A stretch of DNA of 64,000 nucleotides, taken from positions 6,510,001 to 6,574,000 of the forward strand of contig NC_079878.1 in NCBI RefSeq assembly GCF_029227915.1, given 5' to 3'. The notes beneath the pieces were generated by a model. It searched no databases, was not told the DNA's origin, and saw only the letters and a program-made list of their open reading frames with translations. Within the stretch, counting starts at the first letter, position 1; every line of letters starts with the position of its first letter. Shown here in pieces: positions 15,401-25,900 of the stretch. Source of the DNA: Hydractinia symbiolongicarpus. Its lineage: Eukaryota; Cnidaria; Hydrozoa; Anthoathecata; Hydractiniidae. A program made the position numbers and the translations under genes.

Positions 15401-16547
15401 AAGGAGCTCGTTAAAAACGTCATTGAATGTCTAGCAGATCAACGAGAGCAAATTCAGGTAGCGAGTGTATTTTGCATAACAAACCTAATGAGAGGTAGTG
15501 ACGGGGCCAGTATAGATCGGCAAAATACCCTACGTGAACTTGGCGCTGAGAAAAAATTGCAAACATTGCTCACCACAGCGAACAACAATCTCTTCGATAG
15601 GTACGTTTATCCTTATGGAAGATGGTAGTGTCTGCTATTAGATATTTTTTTCGGTTTTAATAAGAAAAATAAGAAAAATCTTGTTATTCATCTTTTTCCT
15701 TAGTTTTTCGCTGCATTTTAGATCTTAGCAAATTCTCTAAAGGTCACGCATGTTTTACTGGACAAGAACTTGTAGTAAAGAACAGTACAAAATTGCGATC
15801 GATGTTTTGGGGAATTTTGCCTAGTGGCATGACATATTATTATTATTATTGAACTAAAAGAGCAAGTTTTTGTGCTATTTCTAAGTTTTTTGAGTCTTAT
15901 GTTAAATACACATTTTTTATGATATGCACGATAACAGGTAACTCCAAAATATCGGAAAAGCAAATTGATAAATTGATAAAGGTCTTAGGCTAAACAAATT
16001 TTCTGAAAAGCTTATTTAATGTTAAGAAACATCGAAATTATCTCCGAGATCACCCGTCGTTGTCATCTTTTAAAAGTCCACCCTGTTAAGGCAGCTGCTG
16101 GTTAGGCTTGAGATTTCGAAAAATCTATGTTGTCCCCAGAGTTTTTATTTATTTTTGATAGTGGCGATGAGGCTGAGGAATAAGACAAGGAGCCTTGGGG
16201 CAAGGTTGCATATGTGGCAAAAGATATTTTTCTTGATGAATATAAAATTTTACCACCTTGCGTGAACCTCGAGGTGCTTCGATGGAAGTGTTTGCGATGT
16301 CTATATTTACCATAAGATTATCCTTTGATGATATTTATAATATATTTAGACCAATGTTTACTGATGAGCTTTTACGTTCAACAGGATTTTAAGCGCATTC
16401 ACTTCGTCCATGAGCAAAATTAACAACATTTATTTCCTTGTTTATAAAATAGTTTTCAATGGTTTTTTTAGTTAATTATTATAACGCTATATCCTGTTCC
16501 CTTATTATTGTTTTAGAGTAAAAGTTGCGTTACAACAATTTACTTGA
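451..16547 (+). CDS. ARMC8: ARMC8, armadillo subunit of the CTLH/GID E3 ligase
   Basis: Armadillo-repeat scaffold of the CTLH (GID) ubiquitin ligase, the metazoan counterpart of yeast Gid5/Vid28. Inferred coding exons: 451-459, 1324-1409, 2434-2505, 3274-3356, 3481-3540, 4347-4537, 4943-5099, 5791-5881, 6619-6679, 7203-7278, 7536-7666, 8171-8227, 9226-9486, 12032-12124, 12355-12428, 12912-12987, 14174-14275, 15338-15600, 16517-16547. All introns are GT-AG, phases match, and the total of 1974 nt gives 657 residues, close to the vertebrate length. Diagnostic matches are RSVHQLRTTFQD and ASSVLCNLLLHFSP in exon 13, RVNGVWGLM in exon 14, NISNGTFAKDVIM in exon 18, and the C-terminal VALQQF. The tiny first exon (Met-Ala-Asp, donor GAT/gtagca) is the weakest part: it keeps frame and gives a natural start, but translation could instead begin at the ATG at 1336. 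Intron 13 carries the 26-bp minisatellite, intron 17 a hAT relic and intron 1 a LINE tail. Confidence 0.93.
511..868 (+). mobile_element. 5'-truncated non-LTR retrotransposon tail (LINE copy 1)
   Basis: This closely matches 37,561-37,918, the 3' end of the reverse-transcriptase element, and the minus-strand copy at 35,620-35,857. It encodes the degraded C-terminal end of that ORF (for example [16 protein letters not shown]) and ends in a (GAT)n tail at about 846-868. Such 5' truncation with a simple-repeat tail is typical of target-primed insertion. It lies in sense orientation in the proposed first intron of ARMC8. Confidence 0.85.
9605..11207. repeat. 26-bp minisatellite with hairpin units, about 62 copies
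   Basis: Head-to-tail array of a 26-bp unit (consensus tagttgtttgtgagaacaac plus aaaata) in the ARMC8 intron between 9486 and 12032. Each unit has a 6-bp inverted repeat, gttgtt and aacaac, around a 6-base spacer. Variants include aattg for agttg, caagaacgac for gagaacaac, tttttgag, ttttttag and an attcg unit. The order of variants repeats exactly 312 bp apart (12 units; attcg at 10,009 and 10,321) and 338 bp apart (13 units; agaattg near 10,653 and 10,991), showing higher-order duplication. Left-hand units near 9600-9700 are the most degenerate. The long minus-strand open frames here are a by-product of the repeat. Confidence 0.98.
14509..15292 (+). mobile_element. hAT-like DNA transposon relic with BED-type zinc finger fragment
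   Basis: An approximately 784-bp insertion in the ARMC8 intron 14,276-15,337. Its ends are imperfect inverted repeats: cagtggtcccag on the left, and a right end whose complement begins cagtcccagtgc. Both are flanked by the direct repeat tgatta (14,503-14,508 and 15,293-15,298). One frame, from about 14,675 to 14,961, encodes a BED-like finger typical of hAT transposases: AYCKICVKAF, then GLSQVKSHAKCH. The frame then stops and the catalytic domain is absent. Short AT-rich subterminal repeats (cataaaat) sit near both ends. Confidence 0.75.
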
Positions 16548-17303
16548 TCTTTCTGTTATTCCGGATGATAATTACAATGGTATGGAAAGGTGGTGTTCAT
16601 TGATTGCTTGACAATAAGTAAACGAGACTCGTTACTGTAAATTACGTATATTTCGTTTGTTAATATTCTGTAAATATATTTTACGCGAAAAAACAATTGA
16701 AAAAATTTAATACAGTTTTTTTCCTCTGATAAACCCCAAACCGATGACTCAAACTCCCGGTTTCTCGTATCCTGAGTTGTCTGGTTTTCATAGGACGTTA
16801 CGAATAAAAAACGCCTATTTAATTCTCTTCCATGGGCCTGTATTTTGATATCTGAAAGTTGAGTGATCACGAGTTACGGTTAATGGATGTCATGTCAGTG
16901 TTTCAGCCTTGCTGCGACACAAATTGGCATGCGTAAATTGTGTTACACCTGTGCCATATTGTAGTCAATAAGGCAAGACTGAAAAAATCATGCGATAGAT
17001 TTCCATTTCCGTCGTGAGTTTTATTTACATTTAGGCTACCATCTTTTCTTAATAGTATTCTTTTATCGAGTCTGCATAAATTATGCAAATTATGCAGCGA
17101 GAAGTCAAAATTTAATTGTTTTTGAGGCGGCTTACTAATTATAACGCCTTATATGGATAACGTTCATTATTATCTTTTCTACGAGCTAAAAAACAAGTAG
17201 GTTGGGTTAGCACTTTGTTTTCGTTGAGCGAGTGGTAGAGCAGAAGGCTTCGTCTTGGTTTTTAGTAACATCTAAGAAAACTTGTTCACAATTTACTGAC
17301 AAT
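16548..17303. other. ARMC8 3' UTR and MRLC 5' flank
   Basis: No additional gene is seen. It should contain the ARMC8 3' UTR, with an AATAAA at 16,803-16,808, and the promoter and 5' UTR of the myosin light chain gene. The sequence ggtttttag just before 17,264 could be an acceptor for a 5' UTR intron, which is unproven. Confidence 0.4.
16803..16808 (+). terminator. Candidate polyadenylation signal of ARMC8
   Basis: AATAAA about 256 nt after the proposed ARMC8 stop codon. Assigned by position only. Confidence 0.4.
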
Positions 17304-19049
17304 ATGTCTGCTGCAAAGAAAACCAAGAAGGGAACTGGAAAGAAAAGAGCTCAAAGAGCAACCTCAAATGTGTTTGCTATGTTTGATCAGTCTCAAATCC
17401 AAGAATTTAAAGAAGCGTTTAATATGATTGACCAAAATCGTGATGGTTTCATCGACAAAGAAGATCTTCACGACATGTTAGCTTCCTTAGGAAAAGACCC
17501 TTCAGACGACTATTTAGAAGAGATGATGAAGGAAGCTCCTGGTCCAATTAATTTCACAATGTTCCTAACTTTATTTGGAGAGAAATTAAACGGGACAGAC
17601 CCTGAAGACGTCATCAAAAATGCATTCAGCTGCTTTGATGCTGACCAAACAGGCTTTATTAAGGAAGAATATATGAAGGAACTGTTAATGACTATGGGAG
17701 ATAGGTAAGTGTATTAATCAATATTGTTTCAATATTTAGCTAGCTGCTAATAACAACAAATGGGTTGCTCTGGAACTTTATGCTACAAAATGGTACAAGT
17801 GTGTCTACTCATTGAAAATGCCACAAAAGCCATTAGAGCTTTCAACGAAACTTCTGTTTCGAAGAATATCCACTTAATGAAACCCCATCAGGCTCGAAAC
17901 AACCGAAAACACAAGCAGCTGCACCCGTTGTGGAAGTATCTTAAGCCATATATACCAGCTGGTATGTAACTAGGGCAGGCATTCTCTGAGCGGTAGAGTG
18001 TATTCAGCCAGTTGTAACTGTAGTCGAAAGCTAACAAATTTGTAATGATTTCCCCTAAAAATGTAGCTACAACTTTTATGGCATGTCATTTTTGTTTTTT
18101 CTATCCCAATATACTGCAACAAAAATGAGATAGGCCATGTAGTTTACAAAAGTTAAATTTTTGGCGTGAATTTACGATATTCCTGAAATTTTTGTTGAAA
18201 AAATGTTGATATATACTGAAGAAAAAAAAGGTAGATGTCTGAAAATTGTCCAAAGTTTCTACTGAACAGACCAGGAGTTTTACCCTTCTCCCCCAAACAG
18301 GCAATTTTCTGCAATGATGGAGAAACTAATCTGGTTAGGTTGTGTACAAAAAACATTTCTGAATGTTTTAATATCAGTGCCTAATATAATGACATGTAGC
18401 TGGTACAATTTTCTAACTATTTTAATATACACACTATAGATGGTCAGCTGAAAAAATCTTTGTAGAAAAAATTTCTATGCAATTATATTTCAATGTATAT
18501 ATAATCTTGCTTCTAATCTGTTATTGCTATACAATAGGTTATTATTTTGCAGCTGTGATTTTATCAAGGAATTAGTTTCATTTGACGAAGTTATTACCCC
18601 AAGTGGATTTCACTCTGGTCTACAAGTGCATTAAAAATTCAAATTTTTCTAAAAGAGTTATTAGAACTAACTTCCCATGTCCTTGTAGTTTTTTTAATTG
18701 CTGCAATTCTCAACCCAGTTGTTTGCATTTACAAACAGATGAAACTCTGATCTTGGAATTGGCAACAGCTGTTCAACTCTTCCATGATCCTTTACCAGAT
18801 TATGTTTAATTAGTCTAATTCTGTTTTGTTCGTGCAAAAGATTTGCATTATAAACACAAAGAACAATGCTAACATTACTTTCATTTGAATATTGTTTTCC
18901 TGATAAGGTTAAGTAAGTGTTCTAATTTTTTTAGATTCACTGAAGCTGAGTGTGATGAAATGTTTCATGGAGCACCTGTTGATAGCAAAGGAAATTTCAA
19001 CTACATCGAATTTACTAGGATAATCAAACATGGTTCCAAAGAAGAATAG
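17304..19049 (+). CDS. Myosin regulatory light chain, non-muscle/smooth type
   Basis: Regulatory light chain of myosin II (MYL9/MYL12/spaghetti-squash family). It binds the neck of the heavy chain and switches the motor on when phosphorylated. Two exons, 17,304-17,704 and 18,935-19,049, join in phase to encode 171 residues, the family length. The basic N-terminus ends in [15 protein letters not shown]; Thr20/Ser21 correspond to the kinase sites Thr18/Ser19 of vertebrate chains. The first EF-hand loop, [12 protein letters not shown] (residues 43-54), keeps its metal ligands; the later EF-hands are degenerate, as is usual. [17 protein letters not shown] and [11 protein letters not shown] are family signatures. 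The ATG at 17,304 was chosen because the frame upstream lacks another ATG. The 1.23-kb intron holds no recognised gene. Confidence 0.97.
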
Positions 19050-19370
19050 AAACCGTAACTCTGTCCTCCATTCTTTTCATGAAACTTTTAACGTTCCTGC
19101 TATTGCATCTTTTGGTGTTCTTTATTTTTACTACAAATTAAAACAGCACTAGGAGATTTAATGCATGGAAGCAAAACTTATTTATAGAAGCGTCAATCCT
19201 TGAAGTAGCATATAAAGTTCGAATACAGAGTGGTTTGCACTAATTGGTATTGTTGACAGCAGTGGATTGCAATCAAACTTACCAAAAGAGAAAGAGTGAT
19301 GTAAAAGAATGGAGAAGACAATAGTTTTTATCATTACGTGTACCAGTTTTATTCTGTTATTACTTTATCC

Positions 19371-19376
19371 AATAAA
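19371..19376 (+). terminator. Polyadenylation signal of the myosin light chain gene
   Basis: AATAAA 322 nt after the stop, followed by a T-rich run (gtttttttgtgg), as expected for a cleavage region. Confidence 0.6.
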
Positions 19377-22300
19377 TGTTTTTTTGTGGCTTGCTAAAAA
19401 AATCGAATTTTTAAATGTCTTTTCACCACTTCTTCTGCATGCAAAGTATTCTGATTTTATTTTATTTATACTCTCCAGCTAGTATTTATTACACAATCAA
19501 ATATAAAACTTGTTTTTTGCCACCTACCCTTACCACTTATTTTAACTTTGAAGTGTAAATATTTAGTTATCAATGTCAAAGACTGTTTTTGTCATTTTTG
19601 TCACTTGGTAGCTTTACCGACAGAATAAAAAGGTGCTAAAAATCTGGTGCTTGTGTTGAGAGTTTTATTTTACCTGAACAGGCCATTCAACCTTGATTTT
19701 TAAATATTTTTGGAATGTTTTTTGTAGAAGTGTATAATATTTCCTGTAAATCAACGATTTTCGTATTATGTAATAAAAAAGAATTTTCGTACCACTGGCG
19801 ATTATTTGTGAAAAGTTTTTGTTATAATTTGCTTGAGCATGTGTCGGGATCATCAACAGTTAAATAAGATAATTTTCATGTGACCTGGTTTTTAGTCAAT
19901 TGTTTCCTGGCTTAATGCACGATTCGCAATTCGTACAGTGTGCGCTAAACGACAATCCTGGTTTTAGACTTTACCCTCTTCTCCCTGCCCGAAACATCAA
20001 AATCTAACAGTTTAAGATTGACTTCGTCTGTTCTGTCCTGAAAAAGCTCTCTGGCATACACTGCTTTTAATACCTAAAAACGCATGGAAGATGGTGCATA
20101 AATTATAGCGTTCAAACTTTTTAAACTAGTCAAAACTTATGGTCGTTGTTGAAGAAAACAACAGTAAAATTAGAACTAAAATTCTTTCTTGAAATATTTC
20201 GTTAGATTGGAAGTCTTGAGATTGCTTATTATTGCTTTCGCCAGCTTGTCATTTCTCTCATATTTTGCGGCCTTTGTGGGCATTGACGTGGATATAGTAT
20301 ATAGATGTATCTGTATCATGTCGTGTGTCTATTTTTAGAATGTTTCACCCTGATCGGACCTGATCATGAAGCAGAACTATTTTGCTCATCACTAACATAC
20401 TGCCTGGCAGCGAGCGTGATTTGAATCGCGGTCCCCAGATTATTATTTTCAAGAAAGATTTATTTACACCCCTTGTCCCCAGAGCCTCTTTCGCCCATAA
20501 CCTTACGAAGCAGCACTAATAACTTAAAAAGACAAGATGCCATGAGACGAGGTTTCTATTCATTCGAGAGGGGCGCTGATAATCATTCATCTGTCGGTTA
20601 CGGGTGTTGGGATTTTGGTAACACGGTGGACCGCTCACAACTAATATGTCATGTTTTCTATTATTTCTAAAAAATCTGTCACATCAATTTCGTTCCCAGA
20701 GCTTCTTTTTCGCTTTATATGCGTGCTGGGGCATATCTAGATATCAGAAAACGAAAACGAAGCCCGGGGACAAGATTGTCGTCACACGCGAGAAATAGTG
20801 CAGTACGTAAACTTACTTGTTAACCCTCGCTTGTGTCCCCGGGAGTCCTATGGTGCGAGTTAGTTCACGGTGGCTACAAAAAATGTCTACTCAAAATTTA
20901 AACTTTCGCGCTGTAAATTATAAGTGGCATGTCAAAAAAATGAAAAGTTCAACAACAACAAAAAACGTTTTAGATCTCTGGATTAAAAATTTACTCTCGA
21001 GCTGTAGGGGTGTGTAATTTCGGAAATAATAGTAGTAGCAGGGGGGGATGGACAATTTTCAAAATATTAATAGCCCCTTGCGGGGGTGTACTCGAAATAT
21101 TTTAAATCTTTAAAATCAGTGAAAACAAAATCTTGAATGGTTTAAACCATAGTCCATGACTATGTTTAAACATAATATAATATTCCTAATGCAATAGCAA
21201 GTAAGTGTTATCACACAAGATAAAAAGCATTCAGTACATCGATTTAAAACTTTTATATCAGAAAAACAAAATTAATATCAAGTAAACAATTTTCAAATAA
21301 ATGGATTATTCCTAGGTGGCAAAAAAATATTAATAGTAGGGGATGTGTGGAATAAGAATGTGCAGGGAAATTTTTTGCTCCAAAAATAAAAAAGGGCGGG
21401 TAAAAAACATGTTTGCAATAAAATATTTTATGTCGAATATTCTCCTGCTTAAAAAAGTGTTGCTAATAATATTTTAAAGCCCTCTACAAAGTAATACAAT
21501 TTTTGAAATTACAAACGCGAGTCTATAATAAAACGGCCCTACGGTCATATCCCAATAAAAAGAGACGAATGTTTATAAGAAATATATCGAAAGCAGCTTA
21601 CTTAAAGTTACGAGTTACCAGGGCATTTTTAAGTTTAAAACTTAAGGAATGCCCTGGTAAATCCAAGAAAAAACGTCGCTAAAATGTGTAGAAAATAAAA
21701 AGAAAGATTGTTGGACCTGGGTGTTGAAGCTAGCCTCACATAAATTATCGAAGTATTGGTAACAGTAAGGCAGGGTTTCGCGTACCTTTTTTACTTCTTT
21801 CAGGTGTTTACCTAAGTTTTTAAAAGTTGTATACGCATAAGGATCTTGGAAGAGTGAAAAAGCAGGACCATGTACATACAGGCGAAAATGTGTTATATAT
21901 ATTCTACTCTGCAAAATGCATGACCAGGCACTCAGTACGTAATATGTAGAATAATTTCGCCCAATAGTTGATGTTCTGGTCCATTTTTCATTTAGTAGAA
22001 TAAGTATTAATAATAAAGTTTTTAAGACCCACAGGGTTGAAAATGGCAGTTTTTTTGTTTGTTTTTAACTACGCTTAATAATGAAAAAAATGTTACGCCA
22101 AAGTTTGTTTTCTTGACTTTCTTAAAATTCTGTGGTTTAGTTTATATTCTCTACCAACCAGAATGCACGATTATGTCGTGATGGAAGCCAATTTTATACG
22201 CACTCAAAAATCCTGCAAAATAATTTTGCTGTACTTCACCAGAAGAATGTAAGAGAGATTGAGAGCAAAAAGACCATCCTGGCGTTAATCAATTTATCAA

Positions 22301-22766
22301 AGCTTCAAAGCAGCTTGGTAAATAGTAAATTTTACGCGATTTAGACTTTTACTTGTTCGCACATCCCTGTTAACGACTTTCTGAAGATTTTCTTCACGAG
22401 GACCAGCCATCTTAGTGATATTTAATTTCTTTCTCCAGAAATATATAAATAATGGTACAACAAGCAAAAGCATATTCTAAAAATAATCCTTAAAATAATT
22501 CATGTATGTACAAAATGAAAAAGTCCAAATGTATGTTGAGAAAATCCAATGCATAAAAGCTAACCTTTTTAACCGCAGAAAACTCTCGATACAACGAATC
22601 CTAACGAGGGAAGGAAATTCGTAAAACCAAGCGTTTGTAATAGGTCGTGATATCGAGAGTTTTCTAGGGATTCTTAAGAGACAGAATCTATTTTGTAGTA
22701 TTGAAATTCACCATGCAACAAACCTCGTTGTCATAAACCCTTTAAATATGTAGGTTGTTCGGTAGC
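19377..22766. other. Intergenic gap between two convergent genes
   Basis: No supported gene. Contents seen: a SINE fragment near 20,366-20,440, short G-runs near 21,040-21,080, a hairpin at 21,616-21,659 and a second inverted repeat at 22,578-22,664. Open frames here are short and show no family features. Confidence 0.5.
20366..20440 (-). mobile_element. Truncated copy of the tRNA-like SINE
   Basis: It shares its sequence with the fuller copies at 29,770-29,990 and 41,150-41,345, including catcactaacatactgc and gcggtcccc, but breaks off after the latter. The tRNA-like internal promoter reads on the minus strand in the fuller copies. Confidence 0.7.
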
Positions 22767-22772
22767 TTTATT
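22767..22772 (-). terminator. Polyadenylation signal of UBE4A
   Basis: AATAAA on the minus strand, about 160 nt beyond the UBE4A stop codon. No other gene nearby uses this strand. Confidence 0.55.
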
Positions 22773-22933
22773 ATCGAAGAGTGTTATAAGACCAACATGT
22801 GTCACGATGGAACACTCTGCAGAGTGATAACTAAAAAAAATCTTTAACAAAGTCATGCGCGAGAGTAGATGTTGTGGTTGAGATCTAGTGAAAACTCGGT
22901 TACAGCAGTTAGAATATTCTAATGTTAAGTGGT

Positions 22934-25900
22934 TTATCCACCGCAATCTTCGGCGGTATATGCCGGCGGCTGCACGTTATTATCAGTCATCCATTTCCGT
23001 ATTCGTTCTTGTAGTTCAGAGCAGGGTTCAACTTGATCCAATCGCAATGGACTTCGATTAAATGGGTCTTTTTCATCACTAAAACAAAATATAGAAACCA
23101 ATATCAAAGTCAGTATTATAATGATAAGATGTGCTATAGAATATCTGTTACACGTATGCCTCGTCTTACCCTGACCTTTTCATTAAACTAACTACTTTAG
23201 AAACGCCCTGTTGGGCAAAACCACCAGATTAGAATAAAATGTGATTTGGTTGCAAACACATGAAGAACTTGAGTAAGTAATCTCATCAATGAAGACAGCA
23301 TTTGGCAAACTTTGGCAAAATATCTACATGTAAATTTTTTTCATAGAAAGCTTACTTAATATCAGCTAAAAGACACGACCATATATATACCTCAATAAAT
23401 GTTTGGCGATCGTAGATTTGCACAAAATTTTTCCAGACGAAGGTAACTTCACGGGCTCGTACATCAACATGCAGGAGATGGGATCCAAAAATTCATCTGG
23501 AGGCTAGAACATGCAAGAATATAAGTAATGAAACATGTCAGCTTTCTCGCATCAAAGAAATGAGGTTTGATCAAACCTGAAGCTAGCCTATTAGTTTATC
23601 AAGTATATCAATAGTTGTTAGGGTGAGACAAACACACGGTTGTCTGATTATCGAATACACAAACTGTCTAGTTATTGTTTAAACTACTAGATTTCACGGA
23701 AATGCGGCAACGTTGCAATAACGCGAATTAAAAGAAAAACACGTTAATTTAAATCACGTTAATCTGTATTTCAATTACTTTTTCGTGACGTGACCGAAAA
23801 TAAACCAATCCGTGTTAACTAACGACGGGTTAAAAAAAATGTGCAATAACAGCGACATTATACATAAGATAATGTAAGCTAATGTTACCTCTGGCATTTC
23901 TTCTTCTGACTTTCGGAACACTTTATGTAAATGATGTAATTTTTTAGCGAGTTTACGAAGATCATTTTGCAAAAACTGACATCCTTCGAGGCGCCTGCAA
24001 GAAAACATTCACTCTATGTAAACGAAACAACTACTTACATTCTACACATTTTCACAAGTTCTCTCTATATTAAAAATACCCGTATTATGTCTGTGCGTGT
24101 GTCTGTGCGTGAAGAAAAGGTCGTGCTACGTACACAGGAAATAGGAAAGGTCAAACCCGTGTTTTTTTTCTGTATTAGCAATACGCGCATTTCCTGTTTA
24201 AATTTGTTGCACTGCAGCTTCATCTCTGACACCCAGTAGAGTAATCACGTGCTAAAGATGCACGAAATACAGGAGAAAAATTGAGAATCGCATTATTTAC
24301 GACGGGCGAATCCGTTGAATTTTTCATAACGGACGATTTCAAAGGACAAAAAGGTCTAAAAATATGTAATCCTCTGAATTGCTTGCTATGTTTCTTTCTA
24401 GTAATCCTTTTAAAGAGGAAGGGGAGAGAGTCTATTTAAATTTAAAATCTATGTTCAAAGACTTTATTTGATAATATTAGCTACTTCCAGTTTCTTAGTG
24501 ACAGACAGAACAACAAAATTTGAGTCATCATTTAAGTCAAACCATTAAACAGAAATAAACAACAACAAAAGAAAATAAAACCTACTCCACCAGATCTATA
24601 GCTCTTGAAAAAATCTCGTCGGAATACGAGCGAGTATCTTTGACGATAGCTCGTAGAAATTCTTCCTCCTTACCCAACGAGACATATATCAGTGTGATGT
24701 TTTTCACCAAACTTGCTGGATTGAAATTAAACTTCTTGAAGTTGTTGACCTGCGGAATAAAACATAAAATATTCGCTACGTTTCAGGAAAGAACATTCGG
24801 TGAATTATTATTATACACATATGCATTCCTAAGGACCAAAGTTTTAACACTAATAACATGAAAATACCTTTAAATCTTTCCGTTTTGGCCCAACTAAATG
24901 AACGTAGAAATAGTTGAGAAATGCAGCCATACTATCAGCCATGCAAGGACTTGCGAAAGGTCTAAAAAAATTGTGCAACATTCGTTCCGAGATTCGTTTA
25001 CATATCTTATCTTACGGTATTAACAAGGGAATTACTTAACGACCTTAAATTGGTAGCTATTAATCATATATAAAAAATAAAAGCTATAAAGCGTGGCCAC
25101 ACACACCAGAGGCTAATACTAAAAAAAACGGATTTTTTTTAATCTAAAGCTAGTCCAATTAAATAGTCCAAGGTCATACGTTCGATGTGCACATTTGAGA
25201 AGTTTAAAATGCTTGTGTGCTATCTACAAAAAACGGCTGATTACATGGACCGATGATAACGAAGAGCAACCCTTTTCCTTCCTTGTGCTTATAAATATTT
25301 TATGCAAAATAATCATAAATTGCAAACACCATAACCAGGTGACAGAGCGTCGAAACACTTGCAATGACAATGTTTAACAAGCGAAAAGAATATCATTGAA
25401 ACTTGTGCACAGAATATAACCTTTTGTGGTCCTGTAGTGCTACACCACAGTTTCTATGAGTTCTTTTAACTATGTTTTTGACTGCTTTTCGTGTTTTCTA
25501 CCTCCTTTTTTTCATCTTTCCACATTGCCACGTCTGGTATCAGGCATTGTTTTTAATGCCTGCTACCAGGATTTTCAGGCATTAATTTTACTTTTTTCAT
25601 GTTTAACAGGTCTTCTCCATTGATACCAGTTTCTTATATGTATCATATGTACTTCTCCATTGATACCAGTTTTTTATATGTATCATATGTATACCTTTTA
25701 ACTGAAGGAAAAAAATAACTTACTTTTGAATGTCGCTTGTGATGTAGCAAAGAACGTGAACTGTTTCGTTAGCCATCGTGTTGTACGCTCTTGCAAAATG
25801 ACCGAATTGCACCAAGTTTTGTTCCTTCTACAACAAAGAAAGAGGATTTTAAATGTTAAATCCAAAGTTCCTCACGTGCTTTAGAAATTGTAGCGGTTGT

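Noticed and set aside
17232-17303. N-terminal extension of the myosin light chain
   Set aside because: The upstream in-frame start is GTG; the ATG at 17,304 gives the exact family N-terminus and length.
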